DNA of 64,000 nucleotides, taken from contig NC_092580.1 in assembly GCF_037975245.1 (NCBI RefSeq), positions 25,402,501 through 25,466,500 of the forward strand, written 5' to 3'. The notes under the pieces are model-generated. The model saw only the letters and a list, made by a program, of their open reading frames with translations. It was not told where the DNA came from and made no database searches. The stretch's first letter is position 1; every line of letters begins with the position of its first letter. Below are positions 1 through 12,779 of the stretch, piece by piece. This DNA is from Apostichopus japonicus. Its lineage: Eukaryota; Echinodermata; Holothuroidea; Aspidochirotida; Stichopodidae. Position numbers and translations under genes: made by a program.

Positions 1-599
1 GAAAAACACTGAAATTGGTACACTTCAGCAAAGGTAGCCATTTGACTATTACTGAGTGAATATTTTCATACTCATATAATGTAGCATTCAGAATACCAAA
101 AGTCTTCGTATTTTGTTTTATTCAATGTCAAATTCTTAAATCCCGATAATTATTACGGAAACTCTTGTATAAAGTCTTCCACGTAGGAAATGTCGACATC
201 TTCCCGTGTTATATCTACATTTCATTCCGAACTCGTGTCATCTTTCCGTCATGGAATGCTGTTGGCGTTCCATTCTATTCAGATCCCGAAACAATTATAT
301 TACGTTCTTCTGTCACGCACCCATTATTATACTATGTTGAGAAAAGTAACATTTTCTTATACAAGGAATCATATTTATCAGCTCTTTAAACTGGTTGCGT
401 GATAGTGTGTATTGACGATATCTTGATCTTGTTATCTTGTTACAACAGCAACACTTGAAGTGCATAAACCTTTCATCCACCGAAACTAAAAGCAACTAGT
501 GTATATTATCGCAGACTACAGTGTGTTAAGGTTTGTTATAATTAAAGTTCAATACACACTGGTACGTGTGCCGCGGATGTCGATGCAGAGAAAGTGAAC

Positions 600-687
600 A
601 ATTTAGATCTTCGATAGCTCTTTTGTGTTTATATTGTAAGAAAACTACTATTCTGTGCTGGACAAAGAGTCCTTGTATCTGTAAACG
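600..687 (+). other. Gene A probable 5' UTR exon (3' edge only)
   Basis: A strong donor (gtaagt) at 688 precedes the acceptor at 961-962 of the ATG exon. The stretch before it has no useful ORF. The left edge is arbitrary. A TATATAAAG near 852-860 lies inside the following intron and could be an alternative promoter. Confidence 0.4.
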
Positions 688-969
688 GTAAGTCAAATTC
701 ATACAAACATCCTGTGTACATCCGTCCCTGTTACTTACCCATATCCTAGGAATATGTTTAGTAACGTTTGATTGATATGACTTATTCTTAATTGAATGAA
801 TATGTAATACAAATTAACTAACTAAGAAAGCAGAATAGTTTCATGTTCACGCTATATAAAGTTTACCGCTATTACTAAAAGTCGCCAAGTGATAATATTT
901 AAATGTATGTAAATTAAAAGTATGTTTCCGTTAACTTTAAAATGTCTCATTTTATTTTGCAGACCAAAC

Positions 970-1024
970 ATGACGAGTATTCTGACCTTATTCGTGGCTC
1001 TTTCATTATCAAGACCCGGAAGTT
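970..1024 (+). CDS. Gene A exon: signal peptide
   Basis: Met, then a hydrophobic run (ILTLFVALSLS). Ends phase 1 at a gtaagt donor. The same exon type starts genes B, C and D. Confidence 0.8.
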
Positions 1025-4000
1025 GTAAGTGTGCAATGCACCGTATTGTCCCTCAGGCCGGTAGATTATAACAACTCATATTGTAGCTATCGTTGGTATT
1101 TGATAATTGGATATAGTTAACAACTCGTAAATAGATTGTTTATTGGGTAGTTGTATAATTTACATTTTGAAAAGTAAAAACTATTTCCTTTATATATGGA
1201 ATATAATATGATAATCACTACCGTTACATATTTTGGAGTGCAATTGAAACTATTTCGGCGTGTATATTTCATAAATTGTTGCAGTTTTCCGAATTGCCTA
1301 AAAAGGTACCTATCTATATGTAAGTGCATGTCAGAACTTACCTTGTGCAAAAAGAAAGATTTATATACTCGTAAGCACCACACAGCACGCACTAAAACAA
1401 TCATATTTTTTTATGAACATTCCAGGTTTAATAGAGATGACAATCACACAAGGGGAAGATGTTGCTTTAAACTGCTGTTTTAAGAACAGTTCAGAAAACA
1501 AAGCTGTATGGTGGTTTAAGAATGAAATAATACTTGCAGACGGGTATTGCCCATCTGAGGTCGGATATAAAAATGTCATGTGTAATCAGACAAATGGAGC
1601 CGAAACCTACTTGTACATTAAAGGCTTCAAGTCTACCAATGCAGGAAGTTACAACTGCGCCATTGGAAATGAGTCCGCTGAATACAATTTGCTCTTGAAA
1701 GGTAAAAAGAACAGCTATTGTTTGAATCTTCTAGCGTTTACGAGTTACATGTAATGCAACTCGGACTTTTTGAACAGCAAAGTACATTCGAGTATGTCCG
1801 CTTCATTCACTTAAACATATCTAGTATTCTTGATTATTGATATTGATATTATTGATGAATGCTTACTATTTGTTTATGTAATAATATGTTACTCATGAGC
1901 TCTCCCTTCCTCCTCCTCCTCCTCCCTAGAAATTTCCTTTGATATATTCTACATGGGTAAAGAGATCAACGCGACTCTACAGTTGAACCAATCAGATATG
2001 ACAGAACTTCAGTGCTACACTGACAAAATGGCGCCCGGTGATACGTATGCGTGGAGCATTAACGGCTTACAAACTTTCCAAGGAGTGAAGAAGTCGAATT
2101 TTTCTGTAGACGAGCGTGGTGTTGTCGAGGGTTCTATATTAACATATGATGGCCAAGAAAGAGTTAGCAACATCACTTGCCTTGTTGGGAATATGTCAAG
2201 ATCTGTGACCATAATTGTTGAGATAAATGTCACTGACTTCGGTAATTGTTAATCATCAATCCACATATAATTCAAGGACGTATGATGCATGAGGCGGTTG
2301 AAAGGAATTGGTTAATATTAAACAATTGTTCGTGCAAACATGAGCGTCATTGTGCAATACGACTCCTCATTAATGTAAATGCCATTTAAGCACGTATAAC
2401 TCTCGCGTGGATAGATGATTGCTTAAAAAGGACACTTGATTAACTTGTGCCCAGCAATCATAACAATATTATAATATTCTTTTAATGTATTTAGTATAGC
2501 CTTATTGCGTAACAGTATCAATTAATATAAGTGGTGCATTATATGGAAAAAATACTGTATGTTAATATCTATTATAAATGTAAATTGCTTTTGTTTTTCG
2601 AAGTGAATGAAAACAACCAGACCATCTCTAAGGACGATACCGGAACACCACTTCTTGACATAGGAACGATTCACCATCTATTATATGGAATCGGTGGTTT
2701 AATAGTATTTGTACTGACTACTTTGGTTTGCAGGAAGATTAAAAGTAAGTAAAAGGTCAGCAACTGCTCTCTTCGGCTGGCAACAATTAACACCTTTCAA
2801 TGAATCGTTGAAGAAACAATCAGTTCCATAGGAGCATCATAACTATTAATGTAGCAATTGAACATGTACAGTCTTAGTATTTATCTGATTAATACAAGTA
2901 ACATATAAGTAATTCCAAACATGTACTCTCCTTGACATAGCTATAACTGTCAAGTTTTTAACTACTCATCGACTAACATGAATTATAAGGGTATATTAAA
3001 TAGGTTACTACATGTATTATTTATATATTCAATTTTCGAAGGTCTAATCAGTCCTTTTCTACATTATTGCGTAATAGTAATACACTCCTGGCGATGTCTT
3101 TTTGTACCAGAGTTTTAGCCCATGCGCAAATATCTAGTATATTACTTTACTTAGGTTGTATCACGGACTACGTGTTTTATACAATCACAACTGTGTGAGT
3201 AGCACCATTACATTACATAATGTCTGCCTCCCTTGCTATCTCAGTTAAATCTTTGTCCATATTGAGTTCATGTGTTGGCGTAACTGAGAAGACTTCATTT
3301 GTTTGTATTTGTCAATATAGTTGGCAGAAGATGCGCCCAAGTCATATTTTGAAATAACGTGTGTTGACAGAACATGCAATTCTCTGCAAATTGGCCGAAA
3401 TTTTGTTTTACAAAGTAGATGGTCATAATTTTGTTCTAATTATCTACACTATGGTACAAAAGACACAAGGGTAGAGGAATGTTCGAAATTTTAATGGAAT
3501 GCATAACGAGTTAAGTTCGGTAGCATATGCTAACTAAGTTTTGTTGTAGGATCATATGACAAACAAAAACAAGATTGCTTTTTTGTTTTGACAGATTCAT
3601 TGCCAAGTCGAGGTAAAGCGAAAGTGTAAGTTGATGATTAAGTAAGAAGCAACAAATGATTTCCTTATTGCAGATAGCTCAACGCTTTTCAAAATGAAAG
3701 TTGCGACACAATAATTTAATCTGTATAGCATTTAGGGCGTTATTACCTACACTCCGGATTCATTTCTACATGCCCTTTGCAACCGATTGATATTTGCCCG
3801 TCTTTCTTAATATAATCAATCACGATAAGGATTAGATGTATTCATACTGATCATAAAGTATAACTTTCAATGAAGTCGTATGAGTGCTATTTGCAGCAAT
3901 GCAACAAAAGTTTCAGTATTTTCACTTTTGGAATGCCGACCTACCACTTTCAACTCTCTCTGTAATTTCTGATTGTGTCACCCTGTCATACCTTACCGTA

Positions 4001-7000
4001 CTAATGTAGAATATCCCTTCACTTAATGTATTTATATCCCGATTGGTATTTAATTAAAAATGTTGTCGTTTTAGTCCATAAGAATGTAACAATAACTACC
4101 GTATGTCTCAACAATGGAACAAGCCATCATACTGAGAATTGTATCAAAATGTTTCGATGCAATCATAAGAAATTCAAACCTGCTCATTTAATTTTCTACA
4201 CAATTGTGCTGATGAAAGGGAAGATTTCCGCCTTCCCGAATTATGTCGACTGCAAAAAAATTATATTCGTCGCTTTCAAAGTTTATTTAAAACAGTAGCT
4301 TATAACTTAACAACAGTAACCGCCGGCAGACTACGGCGATACGTTTGTATATTTATTTTATTTTTCAGATAAATCAAGAAGCACTAAACATGTTTTCGGA
4401 TACTTAATATACTATATATATATTATATTCGTAAAATGAAAACTTGAATGTATGTGCAATGTACTCTTATCGCTATCAACCCAGCTCCCATGCACATAAA
4501 TCAATGTTGCTTTTATTGTTTTTACGCTTTGCATCAAACATACCAAATCAGTTGTATTTACAGTTCAGTTTTAATGATTATTTGCCAGGCATCCTGTGTG
4601 TGATGTCTTATACACAGAACTAAATGAGTTTTAACATACTTGATCTTATTCTCATGGACAGGATTAATATTGCTCCCTAAACCTTGTTAGATACGGCATA
4701 TGTCGATTATTTTCATTTTCCTACGTAGTCTAAAACACATTATAAAGTGTCCAGTGACGTAGTTTATGTTTCAGTACATTGGTTACAAGGTGAGAGTTGT
4801 GGCCGTTCAGTCTCATCCTTCTAAACCGTACCTGACGCAAGTCGTAAATGTAACACTAAAGAGCGTACATCATGATAAATATGAAATTGACTAATGCAAT
4901 TAATAAGAAACAAAATTACAGCCTATTTTGTTATGAAATAACATAATACGAAGCTAGGCATGTTAGTACGCATTCAATGATTCGTTGAAACTCATGACGA
5001 GGGGTTGTGATCAGTTGGCTTAAAATTTCGGACTATTACTTAAAGGCGCTTGGACATTGAGGTTCCCGGTTTATTGAACCGCCTGAACCACATATTGGTG
5101 GTGTCAAATACATTACTGTGTAAAAAAACAGCCTTACATATTTGTGTATAAACAAGTAAGAGTTCGAACAGCTCTATGTTATTAGCTGTGATAGCCCGTT
5201 AGTCGCCATTTGCAGCGTTTGTGGTAAAATAAAATACCAGAGTTCACAAAGAATTGAACACCAAGATATTTGACAGAGCAAGTTAGGAGGTATATTTTTC
5301 TTTGAAAATAATATTGCAATGAATTACACTATTGGAAATGCACATTTAAAACCACCATTTATTATATACCTAAGTCAGGAATGTATAGTTAAATGTGCGT
5401 GTATGCTTCTTTGGGTGTTCTTTTTTTCTTCTACATTTCATATTGTAGCTTAAAGTAATTATGCATGTTATATTCTTTAATAGTTCATGCAAATAACGTG
5501 TTCCTTTCAGAAACTCTACTTATCATGTCAACAATTCGAGAATAGAGGATATAGAAGAAATTAGCAGCTTCTATGGATCTCTACCAGGTATATATTTAAT
5601 GCTTGCAGTTACTTGTTATTAAATTAATACTATATATAATTATATTATATAACGTTTTTATTTTTGCACACAACGATCGTTTTGTTCAATAGATATATCT
5701 CAGCGACAAATAATTACCTTCCAAAATTTTGTAAGTATGCACTCAACGGGATACTCAATTGTTTTTCTTTCTTTAGATTTTGAAAACGTCCTGATCAATG
5801 AAGAACCAGTTTCTCGCGTTTTTGCGAGGGAAAATCTTTGCTTTAACAGGGATCTACCGTCTTCGTTGATTTTATTGTATTGGAGCGGAACTTTAACGTA
5901 CAGTAGAAGCAAGATGCATGATGTCATGATATCGTATGTTGAAGGTAGGATCAGCCTCGAAGAGTGCGAACCAGAGATAAACGGTGTCTTAATATAAGTA
6001 TAATGGTGTGATAATTCAATCTTTATATGTTACGATGACATTTTAATATATATATCATTTTCGAACTGAGTACATTATGCATTCAAGTGGTTGATGGTCT
6101 AATTAACATTGGGAGATTATGTTGTGTCTGAGCAGACATGTAGTAAAACAGAGTTCTATCAAGTATTTATATGATATGTTATCACATACTTCTCAAATAC
6201 AGAAGCTTACCTAGGCTCATTTCCTTTCTCAAAAGGTGACGCACCGGTAGAGGCAAAACGATTGTGGAAAACATGCAGCGATTCTCGTCTGTCGATTTCA
6301 GAACATCCAAATTTGTTAAAGACAATTGGGTATTGTAAATGTGATGGTGAGTGTAATGAACATACGCGTCATGATAAATGGTTATTACTTAATTCTTATT
6401 TTTCGTATTACTTATGGTAATTCCATTCTTTAACAAATTAATAGTTTATACCATAAATTTAAGTTAATGAAATCTCTGAGCAACATTTTATATAATTACC
6501 TACATACATACATTAATAAACGATAGTTATAGTATCCTTGGAGGGGTTAATAATTGTTTTTCATTTTGTTATCAATTTTTTACACCATTTAAGGCTTATA
6601 CCATGATAACTTTTGACGTCCTTTATCAAAATTCTTCTTTTCTAAATGATTATTAACAGGACTTCTTTTCATAATTAATGACTACTTTGAAATGAACACA
6701 TTGGATAACTTCTTGGTATCTGAGTACAGTAATTGGGAAACCAGTGGCGATGATTATACTGGATATGCCCTCGACATAATTGATGGGATGGAATACCTTG
6801 ATTCTGTAGCAGTGAGTCGAAATTAATATTTAAATAGTTTATAAGAACAATCATGAAATATGAAGCAATTGTTAAGACGGACCGAATGTAAACATGGAGT
6901 GGAAAACTTATTTCAGTAGTTTAAAAACTTATGTTTACAGTTCTACATATATGTGTAAAAGTAATTGGACGGACGTTTCGATCCCCGTCTCTCCATTTTC

Positions 7001-10000
7001 TCATAGCTCTCATCCACCCTTTTTTCTCCACACCTTTCTGTCTTTGTCTTTCTCTAGGTTTTCCTTACCTCCTTCCCTTAATCCTCTCTTTGTCCCTCTA
7101 TTGTTTATCTCCTAACCTCTCCTCTTCCTCTGTTGGCTTCTTTCATTATTCTCTCCATCCCTTGTCTACTATTCCCCTTATTTTGATATATTTGTGTTCA
7201 CCATGCTCATTAACCTGTCTGTATTCTGTGCGTGTTTTGTCCCTTCTGTTAGTTTACGTTATTTGTCATTTAGCCTCTGTAGATCTCGCTAGGATTGAAA
7301 CGTCAGGCCAACTTACTTTTACACATTCTGTAACACAGGCTCTCAAGTGGATAAGCAGTTTGCTAACAGTTGTATTTGATTCTGAGTTCTACTTATCAAT
7401 TGTTATTTACAATTAGCTTGGTTGGTGGTGTGGTGGGCGTTGAATAAACAAAAGTGAGTGATAACGATAACATTTATAGACAATCACTTAAAATATCATA
7501 ATCATATTAATTATGTAAACAATTATGATCAAAGTTGAAATGTTTTAAAATATCACGCAATATTACAAATTATGTGGATAGTTCGTATAACAGTGAAGTG
7601 ACGGTTGTTACCTCTTGCTTTGTTGAAAGTGTGCTCATCCAGGTCTTTGTGCTAAACGTATCGTTGTCAATCATCTCGGTATTTGCAAACTGTACGACTT
7701 TTGTCCTAGTAAGCAGGCGAGAGACTTCCTGGAAATTTTCTTGAAGGAGGTAAGCTAATAAATGGTACAACAATTGAAAAGCTTAAACAAGATTGCTTGA
7801 ACGCTGATATCATATTTGTCTTTTTAATTTCTCACATTCTTTATTAAATAATGTTTATATCTGACATCATATATGAGTCCTGAGAATTACCCCCATTCTA
7901 TGCTGCAAAAGAACAGCAAAGCTAACACTACCTATATATTAACGTAGTTTACTTTCAACAAGTGTTCCTAATACCACTTAAAATAAGATGAAAGAACAAG
8001 GATAAAAAAGACCCTTTAATGGTTCATCTGGACTTCATCATGTGAATGGTTAGTTTTGAGCAATTGATAATAACAATGTATGTATTTCACCGAATAGTTA
8101 CCCTCAAATAACAGTATTATCGAATGAAAGCCACAACAAATTTTGTCTTGGAAGATTTCTTATGTTATGTTATAAATTGGCTTATAATGTGCGCATGTGC
8201 GAAGGTATATGATTGTTTTCACCACATTTTACACTTCATAGGATAGGGAGTTTGAATACAGATTGGCGCCTGAAATTCCACATTGTGATAATTATCCTAG
8301 CTCATGTGACGTATGGGGAGTTGGAATGACCTTGTGGGAGTTGTTTTTTGGCGGTAAGTATATGTTTGTACATCGTTTACGTATTTTTTGCCATAAGTTA
8401 ATTTTTAGTGAGGAAGCTGAATTCTCTTTCACTTTCGGAATATTGTCATTGTACTTACTAGCTCACTTATTAGTGTAACTTTGTAGCCTCTAAAATAATG
8501 ACTAATTAATTTCAAACTTAATTACCTAAGGCCGGTTGTAAACCCTCAATATTCAGGTCAAAAATTGGCTCTACGAAACCAAAGAAAAAAGGCTCCGTTA
8601 TTGTTTTTTTGTCTGGTCAGTCTAAACCACTTTTTAGTAACGACTTTTTGTAGAAAATACAAATTACACAAAAGCAGATGCGTTTTCCTTTCTCTTTTAC
8701 ATAACTTCAAACGCATGTTTGAACAGTTATAAACTGTATATTACTTTTTCTCTTTGATAGGGCATACACAAATTTACGGAATCATTCATATGGATGGATA
8801 TGAAATGAAGAAACATTTGGATATGATTCAACAACCCCCTGAGTGTCCGGAAGAAATGTAAAACTAGTGTTTACTTTGAATTTTTGTTTTGTCTGTTTCA
8901 ATGAATCGATTCAAAACGATAATATTGAATTGAGACCTGTTTTCGATTTACTGTTCCATCAAGATTCTCTCCCCCTCCCAATACAATATCTCTCACTTAA
9001 ACTCCATATCATACTATCACCTAAGGACTAGCTTATGTACATATCATATTACAAAATATTTCATATTCGCGATTGTTATCAGTTACCTACGTTCAAGCTC
9101 AACATATATTGCATTGAAGTTTGAATTGTGTGTTTTCATTCCAGATTCACAGCTATGAAGATGTGTCTTAGCAAGGAGTGTGATGATCGTCCAACAATGA
9201 ATGAGTTGAAATATTTGACGAGAAAGAATGCAACCGTGGGAGCGCAGGTAGATATTTTGGGCTATATTTTTAAAACAGAACACAATCGCATAACTGATAA
9301 TATGCATTGAATTCTGACAAATGTACAGCTCCCTCAATCGATTATGTGGGACCAGTATTGCTAATGTATGTATTTCGAGTATATTAAATGGAGGAGAGAG
9401 TGTACATTGAGAAAACAATAGTACATAACCTGCTAACAAAGCAGGTATAAATTACTATCAACATCTTTAATCCTTGCATTGTTAACACATGAAATATTCC
9501 AATGCAGTCACTTTATTTTGATGAGTACATTGCACAGTAATATGTGATGTTAAGAACGAAGTATGTGATTATGGACGATCATAGACGATTCCCAAAAACT
9601 ATTTTGATTGTCTTACAATTGAATTTTCGAAGAGAGATCAGACATATTTGAAAAGCTAAGAGAAAGTTGCTTTAGTTAAAGGGTATTTCAGGCCAAATAG
9701 ACAATATAACGACAAACAGAAAGGAACGTTTGAAGTGTTGACCATTATGGAATACAATCACTTTGTTTTAACTGACATATTAAAATAAAACAAAAGAAAC
9801 TTCAGCATATTATATCTATCGAGATAAGTGTCGAACCCATGGGCTTTGCTCTTCTTCCCAAGTATTATATATTTATATTGGTTAATAGCAGACCTTTTTA
9901 TCCCCTTATTGATGATTGACAGTTTTAAGTTTCACGAAAATGAAAAATGACCCTCTTTATTGTAAATCAGTAGCCTATACAGGTTAATGGATTATCATCG

Positions 10001-10609
10001 TAGACTATTAAATTATCGATCAATAGGAAGAGGCTGTAACTTGTGACAAGACTAGCGAGTTATCGCATGTGTAAATACAATGAATACGTAAAGTTTCTGT
10101 TTCAAAATGTTTCATCTAAATACAAAGCCAGTGTGTATAACCGTTATTCATTGAAAGACAAAGAGTAAAGGTTGTGTTTATAGGGTAGACTAAGGGTGAA
10201 AGTTTGATATAATAATACAAATTATCATATTTGTACTTCCTTATGTGAGCAATGCTGTGAAATCTCAACTTACAACTTTCTATATATATATTCACAGAGT
10301 TTAGAGTATGTTAAATGTAATATGTATACATGTATACGATAAGTTTACCCCCCCCCCCCCCCAACGCGAAATTGATCCATTTTACATGACTGTTCCTCGA
10401 AAATATATTATTACATCACTTCTACGCTTCGTTTCCCATTTTGCGCACAGAGTTCCTTGTATATTAAAAGGAAACGAAATCCTGCCACCCAAATACAAGA
10501 AGAACATTATGTCGAAGATCCAACAGAGAAAGAAACTTATCCAGACGATCGGAGGGAAGATTACTACTCTGACGATGATGGTGATAATGTGTACGATGCT
10601 TTCGTTTGA
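970..10609 (+). CDS. Gene A: two-Ig receptor pseudokinase (14 coding exons)
   Basis: Predicted single-pass membrane receptor with a degenerate tyrosine-kinase-like domain. Coding exons: 970-1024, 1426-1701, 1930-2241, 2604-2744, 3595-3625, 5511-5587, 5777-5944, 6236-6346, 6660-6811, 7630-7749, 8242-8353, 8761-8857, 9145-9247, 10451-10609. The sum is 1914 nt, 637 aa plus stop, and all phases agree. Layout: signal peptide 1-18, Ig1 19-110, Ig2 111-214, membrane helix about 240-257, kinase-like domain about 298-585, acidic Tyr-rich tail 586-637. HRD is HPG (444-446), DFG is DFC (464-466), and no beta-3 Lys is visible. I therefore infer a pseudokinase signalling by scaffolding. The start ATG follows an acceptor at 961-962 and opens a good signal peptide. 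The exon set and phases match genes B-D, which supports the model. Ligand and name are unknown. The join 9247 to 10451 could skip an unseen tail exon. Confidence 0.8.
1426..1701 (+). CDS. Gene A exon: Ig-like domain 1
   Basis: Phase 1-1 exon. Ig hallmarks: VALNCC (strand B Cys), AVWWFKN (core Trp) and NAGSYNC (strand F, Tyr-x-Cys). An N-glycosylation sequon (NSS) lies beside the first Cys. ADG..PSEVGYKNV aligns with ADG..PSDIG.DNV of B and C. Confidence 0.85.
1930..2241 (+). CDS. Gene A exon: Ig-like domain 2
   Basis: Phase 1-1 exon with TELQCYTD, YAWSING and VSNITCLVGN, the Cys/Trp/Cys spacing of an Ig fold. Several NxS/T sequons. It follows a pyrimidine-rich acceptor at 1928-1929. Confidence 0.85.
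2604..2744 (+). CDS. Gene A exon: transmembrane segment
   Basis: Short stalk (VNENNQTISKDD), a helix rich in L/I/V/G (LLYGIGGLIVFVLTTLV), then the basic stop-transfer CRKIK. Phase 1 on both sides, with a gtaagt donor. Confidence 0.85.
3595..3625 (+). CDS. Gene A juxtamembrane mini-exon (31 nt)
   Basis: Encodes NSLPSRGKAK, the counterpart of VLSTLSR in B and FLSTISR in C. The donor gtgtaag at 3626 turns phase 1 into phase 2, as the next exon requires. An earlier donor (gtaaag) at 3613 would break the frame. Confidence 0.65.
5511..5587 (+). CDS. Gene A juxtamembrane exon
   Basis: 77 nt, phase 2 to 1, identical in length and phase to the matching B exon. Encodes NSTYHVNNSRIEDIEEISS..., open only in this frame. 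No recognised motif. Confidence 0.7.
5777..5944 (+). CDS. Gene A exon: kinase-like N-lobe
   Basis: 168 nt, phase 1-1. ENLCFNRDL...LLYWSGTLTYS replaces the glycine-rich loop region. DVMISYV stands at the beta-3 VAxK position, with Ser where Lys is expected. Aligns with B 21201-21362 and C 40881-41039. Confidence 0.8.
6236..6346 (+). CDS. Gene A exon: alpha-C/beta-4 region
   Basis: 111 nt, a length shared by all four genes. Encodes EAKRLWKTCS...SEHPNLLKTIGYC, matching the kinase motif HPNIVxxxG. Confidence 0.85.
6660..6811 (+). CDS. Gene A exon: hinge to alpha-E
   Basis: Phase 1 to 0. LLFIINDYFEMNTLDNFL is the hinge. ALDIIDGMEYLDS matches the I..GMxYL helix that precedes the catalytic loop in receptor tyrosine kinases. 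Confidence 0.85.
6950..7400. mobile_element. Foldback element copy 1 (gene A intron)
   Basis: Left end tgtgtaaaagtaattggacg and the complement of the right end (7280-7330) match each other, giving long inverted termini around gacgtttcgat. A pyrimidine-rich middle and the block gctcattaacctgtctgtat recur at 45.6 kb and, inverted, at 62.5 kb. It lies between the alpha-E and catalytic-loop exons of A. No transposase ORF seen. Confidence 0.65.
7630..7749 (+). CDS. Gene A exon: degenerate catalytic loop (HPG, DFC)
   Basis: Exactly 120 nt, phase 0-0, open in one frame. HPGLCAKRIVVN replaces HRDLAARNxLV: Arg to Pro, Asp to Gly, Asn to Arg. KLYDFC replaces KIxDFG, keeping the Asp. The metal- and proton-transfer residues are therefore mostly gone. 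Confidence 0.9.
8242..8353 (+). CDS. Gene A exon: APE and alpha-F
   Basis: 112 nt. LAPEI is a canonical APE motif. SCDVWGVGMTLWELFFGG matches the SDVWSFGxxLWE helix. This structural part is well kept although the catalytic loop is not. Confidence 0.9.
8761..8857 (+). CDS. Gene A exon: C-lobe alpha-G
   Basis: 97 nt, phase 1 to 2, the same length in all four genes. Ends QQPPECPEEM, like the PxxCP motif of tyrosine kinases. Confidence 0.8.
9145..9247 (+). CDS. Gene A exon: C-lobe end (DRPT)
   Basis: 103 nt, phase 2 to 0. FTAMKMCLSKECDDRPTMNE carries the CW..DPxxRPT motif in reduced form. Same length as the gene D exon 54164-54266. Confidence 0.85.
10347..10362 (+). repeat. Poly-C run
   Basis: About 15 consecutive C just upstream of the gene A terminal exon, inside the last intron. 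Confidence 0.8.
10451..10609 (+). CDS. Gene A terminal exon: acidic tyrosine tail
   Basis: Phase 0 exon after an acag acceptor, ending in TGA at 10607-10609. Encodes SSLYIKRKR..., then EEHYVEDPTEKETYPDD and EDYYSDDDGDNVYDAFV. The six Tyr in acidic context resemble phosphotyrosine docking sites. The end VYDAFV echoes VYDFEG at the end of B. Confidence 0.75.
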   Translation, partial: SSLYIKRKRNPATQIQEEHYVEDPTEKETYPDDRREDYYSDDDGDNVYDAFV

Positions 10610-10824
10610 TAGATAATATGTATCATTCAAACTATAAACTTTACAGTCGTATATTTTTGAGAACCTGCAAAGCTCTAAACAGACTAGAGATATTGCTTGT
10701 CACGTTCATATATATTTTTGGTGCATTAATGTACTAAAAGTATTAAGAGCAAGAACTTACTACATTGTCAACGTTTTAGGCATTATAGTGACCTAGCGAA
10801 CCAGGTAGCGAATGGATGTAGATA

Positions 10825-10830
10825 AATAAA
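10825..10830 (+). promoter_or_regulatory. Gene A polyadenylation signal candidate
   Basis: AATAAA 216 nt after the stop codon. Another AATAAA-like site lies near 10961. Confidence 0.45.
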
Positions 10831-11047
10831 CATCATTTGGTAACAGTCAAGTGGCCTGTATCTTTATGAAGATTAAAAATGCACACGTTAGTATTATAGT
10901 TCTTACCAATTAATAGAACAATGTAATATTGTCATATATTTTTAGTGGTCATAATTTACCAATAAATTTCATATGAAGTTAGTGTTTACTAAATGTCATT
11001 TCTCATAAATATATATATATTTAAATCTATGTATATATTTAAATCTA

Positions 11048-12233
<1,186 letters not shown>

Positions 12234-12294
12234 CACATATATTGGTGGCCAATATTCACAAAGAGTGCTCTATGCCAAGGCAGAGCTAGAATGT

Positions 12295-12675
12295 CACATA
12301 ATATACTTAACTAAACTATCATCATACTGCTACTCGGAGTTTCACGGGTACGGCTAGCGCACCGATCATCAGGCAACTGAACAACATAGGCTCGGCTTCA
12401 GGCGTGCGTGTTTGCGGTTGGATCTTGCAATCTATGCAGCGGTTGGATCTTGCAATCTATGCATGGAAGAGAAGCTGGCCATAATACAATCGAAAGACAG
12501 ATGCATCAACAAAAGAACAGAGCTGTTATCGCACTGTCGCCATGGCAACCGCAAACACATACGCCTGAAGCCGAGATAGCCTATGTTGTTCAGTTGCCTG
12601 ATGATCGGTGCGCTAGCCGTACCCGTGAAACTCCGAGTAGCAGTATGATGATAGTTTAGTTAAGTATGTTATGTG
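12295..12675. mobile_element. Foldback element with long inverted arms
   Basis: Left arm 12295-12420 and right arm 12546-12675 are near-perfect reverse complements over about 125 bp (a few substitutions and a short indel). The approximately 125-bp loop has a direct repeat of gcggttggatcttgcaat (12415 and 12440). AT runs lie on both sides. No coding capacity. It looks like a non-autonomous foldback/MITE element in AT-rich DNA. Confidence 0.8.

Positions 12676-12736
<61 letters not shown>
12676..12736. repeat. (AT)n run, right of foldback
   Basis: AT dinucleotides immediately after the right arm, followed by degenerate tatatgtataaag repeats up to about 12775. Confidence 0.9.
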
Positions 12737-12739
<3 letters not shown>

Positions 12740-12779
12740 ATATATATATGTATAAAGATATATATGTATAAAGCATAAA

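Noticed and set aside
6894-7416. ORFs of 73 and 161 codons in the 7-kb pyrimidine tract
   Set aside because: They read through the foldback element inside the gene A intron. Ser/Leu/Pro-rich composition comes from CT-rich DNA.
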